From contig MU008206.1 of the NCBI GenBank assembly GCA_010909165.1, forward strand, positions 310,001 through 374,000: DNA of 64,000 nucleotides. The letters are read 5' to 3'. Shown in pieces: positions 1-13,290 of this stretch. The notes below the pieces were generated by a model. It searched no databases and was not told the origin of the DNA. It saw only the letters and a program-made list of their open reading frames with translations. Numbering within the stretch: position 1 is the first letter of the stretch; every line of letters begins with the position of its first letter. This DNA comes from Anthoceros angustus. Its lineage: Eukaryota; Streptophyta; Anthocerotopsida; Anthocerotales; Anthocerotaceae. Both the position numbers and the translations under genes were made by a program.

Positions 1-240
1 AAGTTCACATGACATGTTCACGCTCGAGCCCAGATTTTCCTGGTTCAAGTTCGTATTGTACGACATGTTCACGTTCCAAATTTGACTTAACTTCAAACTA
101 TATAAATATTGGATAACCGAAACTCGCCGTATATGCAGCACATAGTGCACATTTGCATATGTCACAAAATGTGCTATACCTAACCGTGCCTACACCCAGG
201 AGAGCTGAGGTTCTGTCTAGAAATTCAGCTTATTCGGGAT

Positions 241-1113
241 AGATCTGAAGAACTGCTAGTTATACAACAATATCAATACATCCACGACCTTCTGCTAAAG
301 TTTAAACTCGACAAGGCTCGCCCTGCAACTACACCCTCCACAATAGGAGTTAAATTGACGAGCCTATTGAGTCCACAAACTGAGGAAGAGAAAAAGGAAA
401 TGGAAACTGTACCTTACAGGCATGCTGTTGGAAGCCTCCTGTTTATCGCCAATTGGACACGTCAAGATATCCAGTATTCAGTTAGCACACTTTCTTAGTT
501 TCTTGAAAACCCTGGACGTGCCCATTGGGTGGCAACTAAAAGAGTCTTCAGATACCTAAAAGGCACAGCTCATCTTAGACTGTTCTACACGAGTTCAAGA
601 CAACGAAAGCTTATGTTAGAAGGGTATACTTATGCAGATTGGGCATCAGACGGTGACTTTAGGCGAAGCATTTCCATTATTGCTTCATTTTGGCATCTGC
701 GGTTGTAAACTAGAGCTGTAAAAAGCAGATGTCAATAGCCTTATCTTCCACAGAGGTTGAATACAAAAGTCTTACTAATGCATCCAAGGAGGCGGAATGA
801 GAACTCACTTTTTTGTCTGATCTCGGGCAGCCTCAACTGGAATCTACTCCGCTGCTCTGGGACAACATGTCAGCGTTAGCACTTGTATCAAATCCGCGTT
901 TCCATGCCAGGACAAAACACATTAAAATACAGCATCATTACATATGAGACATAGTGGAGCGGAAAGTTGTCAAGATGAAATATGTTGGAACAGATGAGAA
1001 CACAGCCGATATTCTAACTAAGGCCTTGCCAAAGCATCGCCACTATTTGCACATGGAAGGAGTAGGACTGGGGGATTTCTCACCATATGCCATAGACAAC
1101 AAACAGGCTTAGG
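241..1113 (+). pseudogene. Decayed Ty1/copia pol 3' end (late RT and RNase H)
   Basis: Conceptual translation gives the copia signature between RT and RNase H: YRHAVGSLLFIANWTRQDIQ, then FLENPGRAHWVATKRV and RYLKGTAHLRL, followed by an RNase H-like part with ADWASD and a tail resembling the usual TADILTKALPKHRHY block near 990-1050. In-frame stops interrupt it, for example a TAG near 498 where Gln is expected, and the frame shifts after about 700, so it is dead. A G-rich polypurine tract (about 1120-1143) follows directly, as at the 3' end of copia elements. The 5' part of the element is outside the window or lost. Confidence 0.85.
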
Positions 1114-2103
1114 ACTTATCTGGGGGGGCGGGGGGCAGGGGAGTGAAAGCGATTGCTTTCAATTATTGATGTGATAGGCCATGCCCCTCCTCTGGACAGT
1201 AACCTGCAAGTTTTGAAATAGGCCTGGAAGTCTGAAAGTAACAAGGACAGATACCATCAAGCAGATGAAGCTCAACGCTTACTTAATCGTTTGATGCTTA
1301 TGTGTCTCCTCTTAGTCTCGGTTTCTCCAAGAGTGGACTGACCCGGAGGTTTGAGGAGAGTAGTTTCAGTTCCCACTTCCCTCTCAACCTCTAGCTCCAG
1401 ATTTGCGTCTGAATCCTCCATCCTATCATGAGGGCTGCTCCAGCAAAGGTTGATGTTTAGACCAATTCTATAGCCCCTCAGGCACACATAGGCGCCCATG
1501 CGGTGTCGCTCCTCCCAATCTTCCGGACGAGGAGAGCACTTCCTAATTCTAGGCCTGGATTGCCTCACCGTCTGCTTTACAGAGCTGGATTGTCTGGGCA
1601 CGTCACCCACAGCCCCATATGAGAGTCCGCTTCTTGTCTTCATCGCGAGAATCGACAAATTCAGAATGATGAAGAACCCGAGCTGAGCGTAGGCCACATA
1701 TGCAGGGAGGAGCTCCATGGCATGTACGGAGATGGCGGCAGTTGGGCGTGATCGAGGCGAAGAGTGGGCGTAAAGGCTTACGTTGTGGCGGAGTTCATGA
1801 GGGCGGTACCATCAACGCTTTGACCACGTAATCATAACCAAGTGATTGCAGTTAAGAGGGAGTGTTACGAATAATGATGGTTATTCGATATGTATAGTCT
1901 ACATGCAATTAAGTTATAGTGATAGTATGGAAAGGCATAACAAAACGTTGTGGTTTAGTAGTATATAAACAATTTTTGTAATGGTCATATTTTACTTTAT
2001 CAAGAGTGTCTTTCCTCGTGTGTATAACACTTTTGGTTGCCTTTCCTCTCTCCAAAATTATCAGACTCTCTCGACAGCAATCCTTCACAAGGCGGCGGCA
2101 TGT
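800..2103 (+). repeat. Tandem copia-tail unit, copy 1
   Basis: The unit runs from the last part of copia RNase H, through a G-rich polypurine tract, a ~700-bp noncoding part, a second purine tract (near 1855), and a TGTTACG... LTR-like end with a TATA box (TATATAAAC near 1964). The same order recurs immediately downstream. The junctions share similar sequence (GGCGG, ATG, GAACTCAC), which suggests recombination at short homology. Confidence 0.7.
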
Positions 2104-3381
2104 GAACTCACTTTTTGTCTCGATCTCAATCGAATCTACTCACGCTCGGACAACATGTCGGTTTAGCACTTGTATCAAATCCAAGCGTTTCCATGCCGGG
2201 ACAAAACACATTAAAATACAGATCATTACATATGAGACATAGTGGAGAAAGTTGTCAAGATGAAATATGTTGGAACAGATGAGAACACATGATATTCTAA
2301 CTAAGGCCTTGCCAAAGCATCGCCACTATTTGCACATGGAAGGAGTAGGATCGGGGATTTCTCACCATATGCCATGTATAACAACAGCTTAGGACTTATC
2401 CGGGGGGGAGTGAAAGCGATTGCTTTCAATTATTGATGTGATAGGCCATGCCCCTCCTCTGGACAGTAACCTGCAAGTTTTGAAATAGGCCTGGAAGTCT
2501 GAAAGTAACAAGGACAGATACCATCAAGCAGATGAAGCTCAACGCTTACTTAATCGTTTGATGCTTATGTGTCTCCTCTTAGTCTCCTCAGTTTCTCCAA
2601 GAGCTGAACTGTTTCAGCCAGAGGTTTGAGGAGAGTAGTTTCAGTTCCCACTTCCCTCTCAACCTCTAGCTCCAGATTTGCGTCTGAATCCTCCATCCTA
2701 TCATGAGGGCTGCTCCAGCAAAGGTTGATGTTTAGACCAATTCTATAGCCCCTCAGGCACACATAGGCGCCCATGCGGTGTCGCTCCTCCCAATCTTCCT
2801 GGACGAGAGCACTTCCTAATTCTAGGCTGGATTGCCTCACCGCTGACAGCCGGATTGTCCGGCACGCCACCCAGCCCCCATATGAGAGTCCGCTTCTTGT
2901 CTTCATCGCGAGAATCGACAAATTCAGAATGATGAAGAACCCGAGCTGAGCGTAGGCCACATATGCAGGGAGGAGCTCCATGGCATGTACGGAGATGGCG
3001 GCAGTTGGGCGTGATCGAGAGCAGAGAGTGGAGCGTAAAGGCTTACGTTGTGAGCGGAGTTCATGAGGGCGAAGTACCATCACTGCCTTGACCACGTAAT
3101 CATAACCAAGTGATTGCAGATTAAGAGGGAGTGTTACGGAATAATGATGGTTATTCTGATATGTATAGTCTACATGCAATTAAGTTATAGTGATAGTATG
3201 GAAAGGCATAACAAAACGTTGTGGTTTAGTAGTATATAAACAATTTTTGTAATGGTCATATTTTACTTTATCAAGAGTGTCTTTCCTCGTGTGTATAACA
3301 CTTTTGGTTGCCTTTCCTCTCTCCAAAATTATCAGACTCTCTCGACAGCAATCCTTCACAAGGCGGCGACGGCATGTGATG
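2104..3381 (+). repeat. Tandem copia-tail unit, copy 2
   Basis: This is a near-identical repeat of 800-2103 with small indels and substitutions. It restarts inside RNase H coding sequence, directly after the LTR-like end of copy 1, instead of with a primer-binding site. It therefore does not represent two normally inserted elements. The polypurine tract is at about 2400 and the TATA box near 3234. Confidence 0.7.
2565..3179 (-). CDS. Antisense ORF inside the copia-tail unit, unknown product
   Basis: A 204-codon ORF runs opposite to pol, between RNase H and the LTR-like end. It has one clearly hydrophobic stretch (PAYVAYAQLGFFIILNLSIL) followed by basic residues, like a single membrane anchor. 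The same frame exists as a shorter ORF (1272-1718) in copy 1, with a frameshift between them. I recognise no family. It may be a chance ORF, but persistence in both copies and its position, where some plant LTR elements carry extra genes, make it worth noting. Confidence 0.3.
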   Translation of the reverse strand: MHVDYTYQNNHHYSVTLPLNLQSLGYDYVVKAVMVLRPHELRSQRKPLRSTLCSRSRPTAAISVHAMELLPAYVAYAQLGFFIILNLSILAMKTRSGLSYGGWVACRTIRLSAVRQSSLELGSALVQEDWEERHRMGAYVCLRGYRIGLNINLCWSSPHDRMEDSDANLELEVEREVGTETTLLKPLAETVQLLEKLRRLRGDT

Positions 3382-4230
3382 CTTCTTCCTCTTCCTCCAT
3401 GGTTTGCAGCCCTTTTGTTTTTCCATATGATGTTTTGGGAGCATAGGTAGCTTTAGGTAGGGAGCTTAGTCGCTCCTTTTCATCTTGACCCTTGGGGTCG
3501 TCCTTGGTTGTTCCCTACTGTATGGGCTTCTTCCTGTCATTTTTCCCTTCAAAAATAAAATTTAATCTTTTCCTTCCCCACATGGGTTTCGGGTTTTGGT
3601 CATTTTGTCTATTGTTATGTGCTTCTAAGTTCTCCAATTCCATTAATTTCTAATTTGAAACACCGGGTGAAATATTGAATGACTGAAGCTAAAGATTTGC
3701 TGGCTAGACGCGGAGCCCGCCATCTTTATGGCATGGTGAGCCATACTCCTCAGCTCTCTCCTTTCACTCCCTTCGTGTATATCACTCGACAACCGGCATG
3801 TTCTACTAGTTTAAATCAAATCCACAGGTTCGGTGTCTTTAAGCTATGGCCACATGATGTCTTCAAGCTAGGGACCTGATCTAGGCTTCGTTATGGGGAG
3901 GGTATGGTTAGGGATTGCAAGACTAAAAATATTGGAAGTTGCCTTGCCTACAGAAGCAGTGCCTTGCCTACAGAAGTAGCACCTTACCTCGTAGTAGAGT
4001 TTCTCCACGAAATGGTTGGGAATGTGGACTGTCCATTTACTATTCAGCTTCTAGTGCTAAGGTTTTTTTTTTACGCCGATATCCTCCACTTCTAGAGTAG
4101 ACAAGGAAATGAGAATCGCTTTCATTCTTTTGGGCCTTGAGATTAATTTCACTAGTGGGTTGAGAAAGCAATTCCAAGCCTCTCCATTGTATTCCAATCT
4201 AGACTCCAAGTTTCTTGGAATCCATAGACA
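3382..4230. other. Intergenic, no gene recognised
   Basis: Unique-looking AT-rich sequence with only short chance ORFs. A short direct repeat (GCCTTGCCTACAGAAG) occurs twice at about 3940-3980. Confidence 0.5.
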
Positions 4231-4241
4231 TACACGGCTCC

Positions 4242-4420
4242 AAGGTTCCTAAGTATGTCTTAAAAATTTAGTGAAACATTTCATGATAAGTAGATAAGTC
4301 CTTTCAAACCCACGTAACATCATGCACCTTCTTGACTTCATCTAAGGTTCCTAAGTATGTCTTAAAAATTTAATGTTATATTTTATGATAATAGATAAGT
4401 CCTTTCAAATCCACGTAACA
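4242..4420. repeat. Two direct copies of a ~78-bp repeat
   Basis: The block starting AAGGTTCCTAAGTATGTC and ending near CCACGTAACATC occurs at about 4242-4320 and again at 4346-4420 with few changes. Confidence 0.75.
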
Positions 4421-4489
4421 TCCCACATCTTCTTGACTTCCTCTATAAGAAGCTGCATGTAGTTGGCTGAATTCCAGGAACAATAACAC

Positions 4490-5165
4490 AAGTAGTATCC
4501 CTAGTGACCATATATTTACAATTTGGTAGAAGCAATTACTTATTAGGCATGTTTGAATATGAGAGGCTAAAATATTCTATCCAGAAAAGATCTTAGTAGT
4601 ATCTTAGTGACCACACAAGTAGTATCCCTAGTGACCACATATTTACAATTTGGTAGAAGCAATTACTTATTAGGCATATTTGAATATGAGAGGCTAAAAT
4701 GTTCTATCCAGAAAAGATCTTAGTAGTATCTTAGTGACCACATACATACCTAGTTTGAAATTTGATAGAACCGAATGCTTACTAGAGGTGTTAGAACATG
4801 TCATTTTTTATCCACCCTAAATAAGTAAAAAAAGAACTCCAGAGAATGAGAACTTGTACCCTTCATTAGGTACCATAGTAGTTTTGTGGATGGATCCGTA
4901 CTGATGAATATCCTTCCTATAGAAATTTTTTGTAACTTATATCAATTAAATAGTATTCCTAGTGACCATATACATATATAATTTATAATTTAATAAAAAT
5001 CACTACCTACCTAGTACGGTGTTCGAATATGGGAGGCTAAAATTTGCTATGCAAAAAAGATCTAGGTGGTACTAATCCTAGGGGACCATACCAAGTTTAC
5101 AATGTGGTAAGCGATTACTAGCTATTCAGGGTGTTCGAATATGGGAGGTTAAAATGTACTATCCA
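4490..5165. repeat. Degenerate ~125-bp tandem repeat
   Basis: Four to five copies share AGTATCCCTAGTGACCA, TTTACAATTTGGTAGAAGC and GAATATGAGAGGCTAAAAT. The copies at 4490 and 4617 are nearly identical. Those from 4730, 4950 and 5080 are increasingly diverged. It ends just upstream of the LCB2 5' region. Confidence 0.75.
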
Positions 5166-5271
5166 AACAACGACGACGGCAGGATTGCTCAGGCCTTTCG
5201 TCTTGGCAGCTTACACAGCAGCAGTTGTATTGAAGTCTGTCATTACGAGGTGTCACCTCTCAAGGCAGTTC

Positions 5272-5320
5272 GGATCCTGTGGACGACTGGTTGATGCGAT
5301 CCTGTGGACGACTAGTTGAT
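5272..5320. repeat. 25-bp tandem direct repeat upstream of LCB2
   Basis: GATCCTGTGGACGACT(G/A)GTTGATGCG occurs twice head to tail, about 140 bp before the LCB2 start codon, probably in the promoter or 5' UTR. Confidence 0.7.
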
Positions 5321-5460
5321 GCGTAGGCGGAGGTGTTGAGATTGCTATTTGGGTGGTTAAGCTCTCGTGGGCTGGGATTCTTTTTACGTGGCTATTTGGG
5401 GCGTTGGAAAGGTGTCAAGCGGGTGCTGTGGTCGTAGAGGTTGGATCCACGCGGAGCACT

Positions 5461-8022
<2,562 letters not shown>

Positions 8023-8148
8023 ACTTATTCCGGTGCCTGGGCGGCGGTGATCATAAATTTCCGCAACTGCATCTTTCGAAACTAAGTTTCACTCACCTTG
8101 GTTGAACTTCGGGCACTGTGTGTTCTCCGCATGGGGCTTCACAGTGAC

Positions 8149-11100
8149 TCAACCCAATTCTTTGAGCAACTCATATATTTTGGCTTGTTGTTCATGCCTT
8201 TTATCTCCCACCAAAAATGTGTGCACTTGCTGCTCATGCTCGATCCAGCTTTGTCCAGGCTTCTTCCATGCACCTGCTCGCTGTCTCAGCGTATCGATCT
8301 CCTGTGCGGAGTCCCAAAAGCCCGCATGGGCATAGATATTTGCCATGACTACATATGCAGCACCTTCTCTTGGTTGTATGCTTATTGCACCATCAAACGC
8401 ACGCCTCCCAAGTTCCAAATTGCCATGCTTTCGACAAGCGTCCAGCAAACATAACCATACCGCCAGATCAGGAGCCATTGGCATCTGGCACAGCAAATCC
8501 GCAGCTTTACTTAAGAGCCCTGCACGGCCAACCAGATCAATGACACAAGCATAGTGCTCGAGCTCCGGCAGGACCCCATGTTCTCTGTTCATGCTTTCAA
8601 AGTACTCCAGTCCTTTCTCCACCATGCCAGCATGAGAGCATGCCGACAGGAGTGCCAGGAACGACAGCCTATTTGGCTTTATACCTGCCAGACACATATT
8701 CTCATAGCACTGCATACTCATCTCACACCCTCCTACTCGGGCATAGCCAGCAATGAGTGCCGTCCATGCCACCACATCAGGTTGAGGTAGGGATTCAAAT
8801 ACAAGTTGAGCATCCACCATGCTCCCACATTTACTGTAGGTGTGAATTAGACATGCTGCCACAGTCGAATTAGAGCTGTATCCACCCTTCAGAATCTTAT
8901 GGTGGGTCTGAATACAGATGTCTAATGCTCCTGTGTTGCTGCACGCCTCCAGGACGGCAAGAAAAGTCCCTTCATGTGGCTTTAGACCTTCTGCTTCCAT
9001 CTTGGCATATAGTTGCAAAGCTTTGCCCCCTTGGTCCTGCTGGGCATATGCTGAAATCATGGCAGTCCATGATACCACATTGCGGTTGGACAATCTGTTG
9101 AATACTTGCTCGGCAGCTTTGATGCTTCCACACTTTGCATACATACTCACCAACGTGTTACCCACAAAGATGTCTGATTCAAGACCCATGCTTACAGCTT
9201 CAACATGCAGTCCCTGTCCCTTTTGCAAAGACTCCACCTTCACATCTTGCCCATCGAGAAGTGCACTATTCTCCATCTCTGCCATCGAGCCACATGCTTG
9301 GAGAACACCAACAAAAGTCCTTGCATCTGGCTTGACGCCTTCATCACACATTTGTTGATAAAGTTGCAACGCAAGTTCTCCTTGAGCCCGCTGGGCATAT
9401 GCTGCAATCATAGCAGTCCAAGAAACAACATCCCTTCGTGACAAACTTTGAAAGACGTGCTGTGCATCTGCAATGCTCCCACACTTCGCGTACATACTGA
9501 CCAAACTGTTTGCAACAAAAATGTCTGAATCACAGCCCAAGCTCTTGGCTTCAGCGTGTAGCTCTTCCCCGATCCTTAGAGACTCTACCTTCACACTTTC
9601 CCCCATCAAAAGAACAGTCTCCTCCTTTTCTGCCAGGATACCGCATGCTTGCAGAGCACTGACCAACGTCCAGGCATCTGGCCTCATTCCTTCTTGTTGC
9701 ATTTGCCTAAAAATCTGTAGTGCCTGTTCTCCCTGGTCCTGCTGAGCATATGCTCCAATCATTGCAGTCCATGACACAACATCACGCAGAGGCAATGTAT
9801 CAAATACCTTCTGTGCAATCATTGTGCTCCCACACTTTGCATACATACTCACCAACGTGTTACCCACAAAGATGTCTGATTCAAGACCCATGCTTACAGC
9901 TTCAACATGCAGTCCCTGTCCCTTTTGCAAAGACTCCACCTTCACATCTTGCCCATCGAGAAGTGCACTATTCTCCATCTCTGCCATCGAGCCACATGCT
10001 TGGAGAACACCAACAAAAGTCCTTGCATCTGGCTTGACGCCTTCATCACACATTTGTTGATAAAGTTGCAACGCAAGTTCTCCTTGAGCCCGCTGGGCAT
10101 ATGCTGCAATCATAGCAGTCCAAGAAACAACATCCCTTCGTGACAAACTTTGAAAGACGTGCTGTGCATCTGCAATGCTCCCACACTTCGCGTACATACT
10201 GACCAAACTGTTTGCAACAAAAATGTCTGAATCACAGCCCAAGCTCTTGGCTTCAGCGTGTAGCTCTTCCCCGATCCTTAGAGACTCTACCTTCACACTT
10301 TCCCCCATCAAAAGAACAGTCTCCTCCTTTTCTGCCAGGATACCGCATGCTTGCAGAGCACTGACCAACGTCCAGGCATCTGGCCTCATTCCTTCTTGTT
10401 GCATTTGCCTAAAAATCTGTAGTGCCTGTTCTCCCTGGTCCTGCTGAGCATATGCTCCAATCATTGCAGTCCATGACACAACATCACGCAGAGGCAATGT
10501 ATCAAATACCTTCTGTGCAATCATTGTGCTCCCACACTTTGCGTACATACTAACTAACGTGCTACCAATGAACATGTCTGATCCAAGGCCCAAGTTAACA
10601 GCGTCAGCATGAATTTGAATCCCTTTATGCAGTGCCTGCAACTTGACGTTCCTCCCGTCTACAAGTTCACCCTCCTCTTCTTCTGCGAGCGTTCCACATG
10701 CTTGGAGAAGACTGACAAATGTCCGTGCGTTTGGGCTGATGCCCTCATGTCGCATACGTTCAAGAATGCCCAAAGCCTTTTCTCCTCGGTCCTGCTGGGC
10801 ATATGCTGCAATCAGCGCATTCCACAAAACAACACTTTTTTGGGGCATTCTATCAAATGCCCATTGGGCATCCCGGGTGGTCCCACACTTTCCATATACA
10901 GAAACTAGAGTGGTACCAAGGAAGAAATCTGAATCAAAGCCCCTACCAGCAGCTTCAGCATCTAAGATCTTGACTCTTTGCAACAATTCTACTTTGACAA
11001 CCTGCCCAGCTACATATTCACCTTCCTCCTTGTCTGCAAGGGTTCCACATGCTTGGACAGCACTGACAAAGGCTCGGGCATCTAGTGTGACAAGAGCCTC

Positions 11101-12540
11101 TTGCATTTGCTGAAAACTCTGCAAAGCCTTCTCTCCCTCACCCTGATGAGCATATGCTGCAACTAATGCACTCCATGACACTACATTTTGATGAGGCAAT
11201 CTATCAAACACCTCCTGCGCATCCATGACACTCCCACACTTAGCGTATGTGCTAACCAGGGCACTACCAACAAACACGTCAAATTCAAAGCCCCTTTCAG
11301 TAGCTGCAGCATGTAGCTCCCTGCTATACCTGAGGGAATGGACCTTCAGATTTAGCCCATCTACAAGTGTACTTTTCTCCTTCTCTGCTATCATTCCGCA
11401 TGCTTGAAGGGCCGTAGCAAAGGTTCGTGCATCTGGTCTCACACCTTCCTCCTGCATCTGCCAAAATACCTGCAAAGCTGTGTCACCCTGGTCCTGCTGG
11501 GCATACGCTGCAATCATACCCGTCCATGACACGACATTCGGCTCCACCAATTTGTTGAACACATTCTGCGCATACGTGAGGCTCCCACACTTTGAGTACA
11601 TACTGACCAAGGCATTACCAACAAAGACATCCAACTCAAAACCATTGGCCCTGACATCACCATGTATTTCCTTTCCCTTCTGAAAGGCAAGCGCTTTCAA
11701 TCTCTGCCCACCCAGAAGTGCACTTTCTTCTTTCTGTGCCAGGATTCCACATGCTTGCAGTGTGCTGACGAAGGTCCGGGCATCAGGCCTGATCCCCTCT
11801 ATCTTCATCTGCCGGTACAGTTGCAGGGCCTGTTCTCCTTGGTTCCGCTGCGCATATGCTGCAAGCATCGCATTCCAGGATACTACATCACGTCGACACA
11901 ATCTATCAAAAACATGTTGGGCATCCAGAACGCTCCCACATTTTGCATACATGCTAACCAAGGTATTACCGACAAACATATTTGACTCGAATCCATACCT
12001 CAAAGCATCAGCATGCATCCGCTTGGCCTCTTCCAGGTCCTCTAACCTGCTGCATGCTTTCAACAAGCTAACCAACGTATACTTATTCGGCTGCACATGT
12101 TCCTGTTTCATCTGTTCATAACACGAGAGAGCCTCCCGACACTGTCCTGCATTCGTGTAGCCCGAAATGATAGCCGTCCAAGACACCGCAGTTCGGTGGC
12201 GCAATCTCTGAAACAACTGCAACCCATCTCCGAAGCCCCCACAATTCACCAGCGTGGTGACCATGAGTTCCCCCAAAAGTCCGTTCAGAACCAGCCCGTG
12301 CTTTGCCAAATGCATGTGAACCAGTTTGGCATCAGCCAGGGCCTTCTTCTTCGAGCAGGCCAGCAACAGATGCTTGTACGTATCCTCCGTTGCTACACTC
12401 CCCTGCTGCTCCATACTCCATAGCACCTTGTCTACACGTCCCTCCTTGCAAAACCCCTCAACATCCAGCATATCTAAGGAGTTCACCCGTGAAGGCATTT
12501 CACGAGCATATTTCATGCCTGGCGCCACCATGGCAACCAT
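8149..12540 (-). CDS. PLS-class pentatricopeptide repeat protein, E+ type without DYW
   Basis: Intronless ORF of 1463 codons. After a short N-terminus it carries about ten modules of ~117 aa, each with a (M/T/V)Y(A/S/G)KCG(S/T) turn, a DVVSW(T/N)A(M/L)I helix and YAQ...GE(K/Q)AL, typical of land-plant PLS PPR proteins. The C-terminus (HYACVIDLVGRAGLL to ...IYELLKELG) is the E/E+ extension, and a stop falls before any DYW cytidine-deaminase domain. Such proteins bind organelle RNA and usually act in C-to-U editing with a DYW partner in trans. Specificity and organelle are unknown, and the N-terminus is only weakly presequence-like. A 702-bp internal segment is duplicated perfectly (separate entry). 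Modules carry an unusual ~20-aa acidic insertion (EKEE...KVESL). Confidence 0.93.
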   Translation of the reverse strand: MVAMVAPGMKYAREMPSRVNSLDMLDVEGFCKEGRVDKVLWSMEQQGSVATEDTYKHLLLACSKKKALADAKLVHMHLAKHGLVLNGLLGELMVTTLVNCGGFGDGLQLFQRLRHRTAVSWTAIISGYTNAGQCREALSCYEQMKQEHVQPNKYTLVSLLKACSRLEDLEEAKRMHADALRYGFESNMFVGNTLVSMYAKCGSVLDAQHVFDRLCRRDVVSWNAMLAAYAQRNQGEQALQLYRQMKIEGIRPDARTFVSTLQACGILAQKEESALLGGQRLKALAFQKGKEIHGDVRANGFELDVFVGNALVSMYSKCGSLTYAQNVFNKLVEPNVVSWTGMIAAYAQQDQGDTALQVFWQMQEEGVRPDARTFATALQACGMIAEKEKSTLVDGLNLKVHSLRYSRELHAAATERGFEFDVFVGSALVSTYAKCGSVMDAQEVFDRLPHQNVVSWSALVAAYAHQGEGEKALQSFQQMQEALVTLDARAFVSAVQACGTLADKEEGEYVAGQVVKVELLQRVKILDAEAAGRGFDSDFFLGTTLVSVYGKCGTTRDAQWAFDRMPQKSVVLWNALIAAYAQQDRGEKALGILERMRHEGISPNARTFVSLLQACGTLAEEEEGELVDGRNVKLQALHKGIQIHADAVNLGLGSDMFIGSTLVSMYAKCGSTMIAQKVFDTLPLRDVVSWTAMIGAYAQQDQGEQALQIFRQMQQEGMRPDAWTLVSALQACGILAEKEETVLLMGESVKVESLRIGEELHAEAKSLGCDSDIFVANSLVSMYAKCGSIADAQHVFQSLSRRDVVSWTAMIAAYAQRAQGELALQLYQQMCDEGVKPDARTFVGVLQACGSMAEMENSALLDGQDVKVESLQKGQGLHVEAVSMGLESDIFVGNTLVSMYAKCGSTMIAQKVFDTLPLRDVVSWTAMIGAYAQQDQGEQALQIFRQMQQEGMRPDAWTLVSALQACGILAEKEETVLLMGESVKVESLRIGEELHAEAKSLGCDSDIFVANSLVSMYAKCGSIADAQHVFQSLSRRDVVSWTAMIAAYAQRAQGELALQLYQQMCDEGVKPDARTFVGVLQACGSMAEMENSALLDGQDVKVESLQKGQGLHVEAVSMGLESDIFVGNTLVSMYAKCGSIKAAEQVFNRLSNRNVVSWTAMISAYAQQDQGGKALQLYAKMEAEGLKPHEGTFLAVLEACSNTGALDICIQTHHKILKGGYSSNSTVAACLIHTYSKCGSMVDAQLVFESLPQPDVVAWTALIAGYARVGGCEMSMQCYENMCLAGIKPNRLSFLALLSACSHAGMVEKGLEYFESMNREHGVLPELEHYACVIDLVGRAGLLSKAADLLCQMPMAPDLAVWLCLLDACRKHGNLELGRRAFDGAISIQPREGAAYVVMANIYAHAGFWDSAQEIDTLRQRAGAWKKPGQSWIEHEQQVHTFLVGDKRHEQQAKIYELLKELG
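9127..10542 (-). repeat. Perfect 702-bp (234-codon) tandem duplication inside the PPR gene
   Basis: 9127-9840 repeats at 9829-10542 with no difference that I can see, including synonymous positions, while other modules in the gene are well diverged. Both breakpoints lie in codons for the conserved MYAKCG turn, as expected from unequal crossing over between modules. Each copy adds two PPR modules and keeps the frame open. Confidence 0.9.
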
Positions 12541-13290
12541 CGATCAAGCCTACCCCGTGCACGTCATTGGGTGGAAGTCGCCATTCGGAGTGGTGCTGTC
12601 CGTCTTCAGAGCGCAGGATGTACACGCATACTAGCTCTTCGCAAGGATTTCTGCTTCATCTGACTGCATTCCAGACATTTGGTGGGGTGATGCGCTAGCG
12701 CAGGGCGAGCTCTGGAATCCCAATAAGCGATTACGCCGCTCCCGCCGGAATTAGAGGGAATAAGTAATGAACAGCCTGGCCCAGAGGTGCTCCTCCAGCA
12801 GAAGGCTGCTCCCCTGGACATCGTAGCCATGGAGTCCAAGCTTCCGTTGGACGTAGCCGCATCAGCAACCGCTGATGGCCGGCGACGTACCCGATTTACG
12901 ATTTACGGCAGGTAAAGTCCTTGTTTGGTCGTCTGTTCCATGTCCGATCCATGGTTTATGACTTCATGTGTGATTCTGTGATTCTCCAACGTGACTTGGC
13001 TTTCTACAGCACATGAAATGCGAGTTCTGCTGGCCGTGACTGCCGTATCGAAGCATCCAATTGGAGGCAAGATACAAAATACCGCCGCCGTTGTGACAGT
13101 ACACTTCAATGGAGTTACGAGCTTGCAACCCTCCATTATTTAGAAGACACAATGTGGTCACCCTCCTGATCTCTGAGCTGTGTGCTGGTGATGGCATTTC
13201 TCGATTCTTAGGACAAAAGCCCAGGGAGCGGCTCTGGTCCCAGCTGGCAGGAATCTCGAGACTCGGATATGCCTGAAAGGTTACTGTTCC
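12541..13290. other. Intergenic between PPR 5' end and amylase 3' end
   Basis: Contains the PPR promoter side and amylase 3' UTR (both genes on the minus strand). Only short chance ORFs; no element recognised. Confidence 0.5.

Noticed and set aside
8149-12540. Many plus-strand ORFs of 60-156 codons opposite the PPR gene
   Set aside because: They are shadows of the repetitive minus-strand frame and recur at the 702-bp spacing of the duplication.
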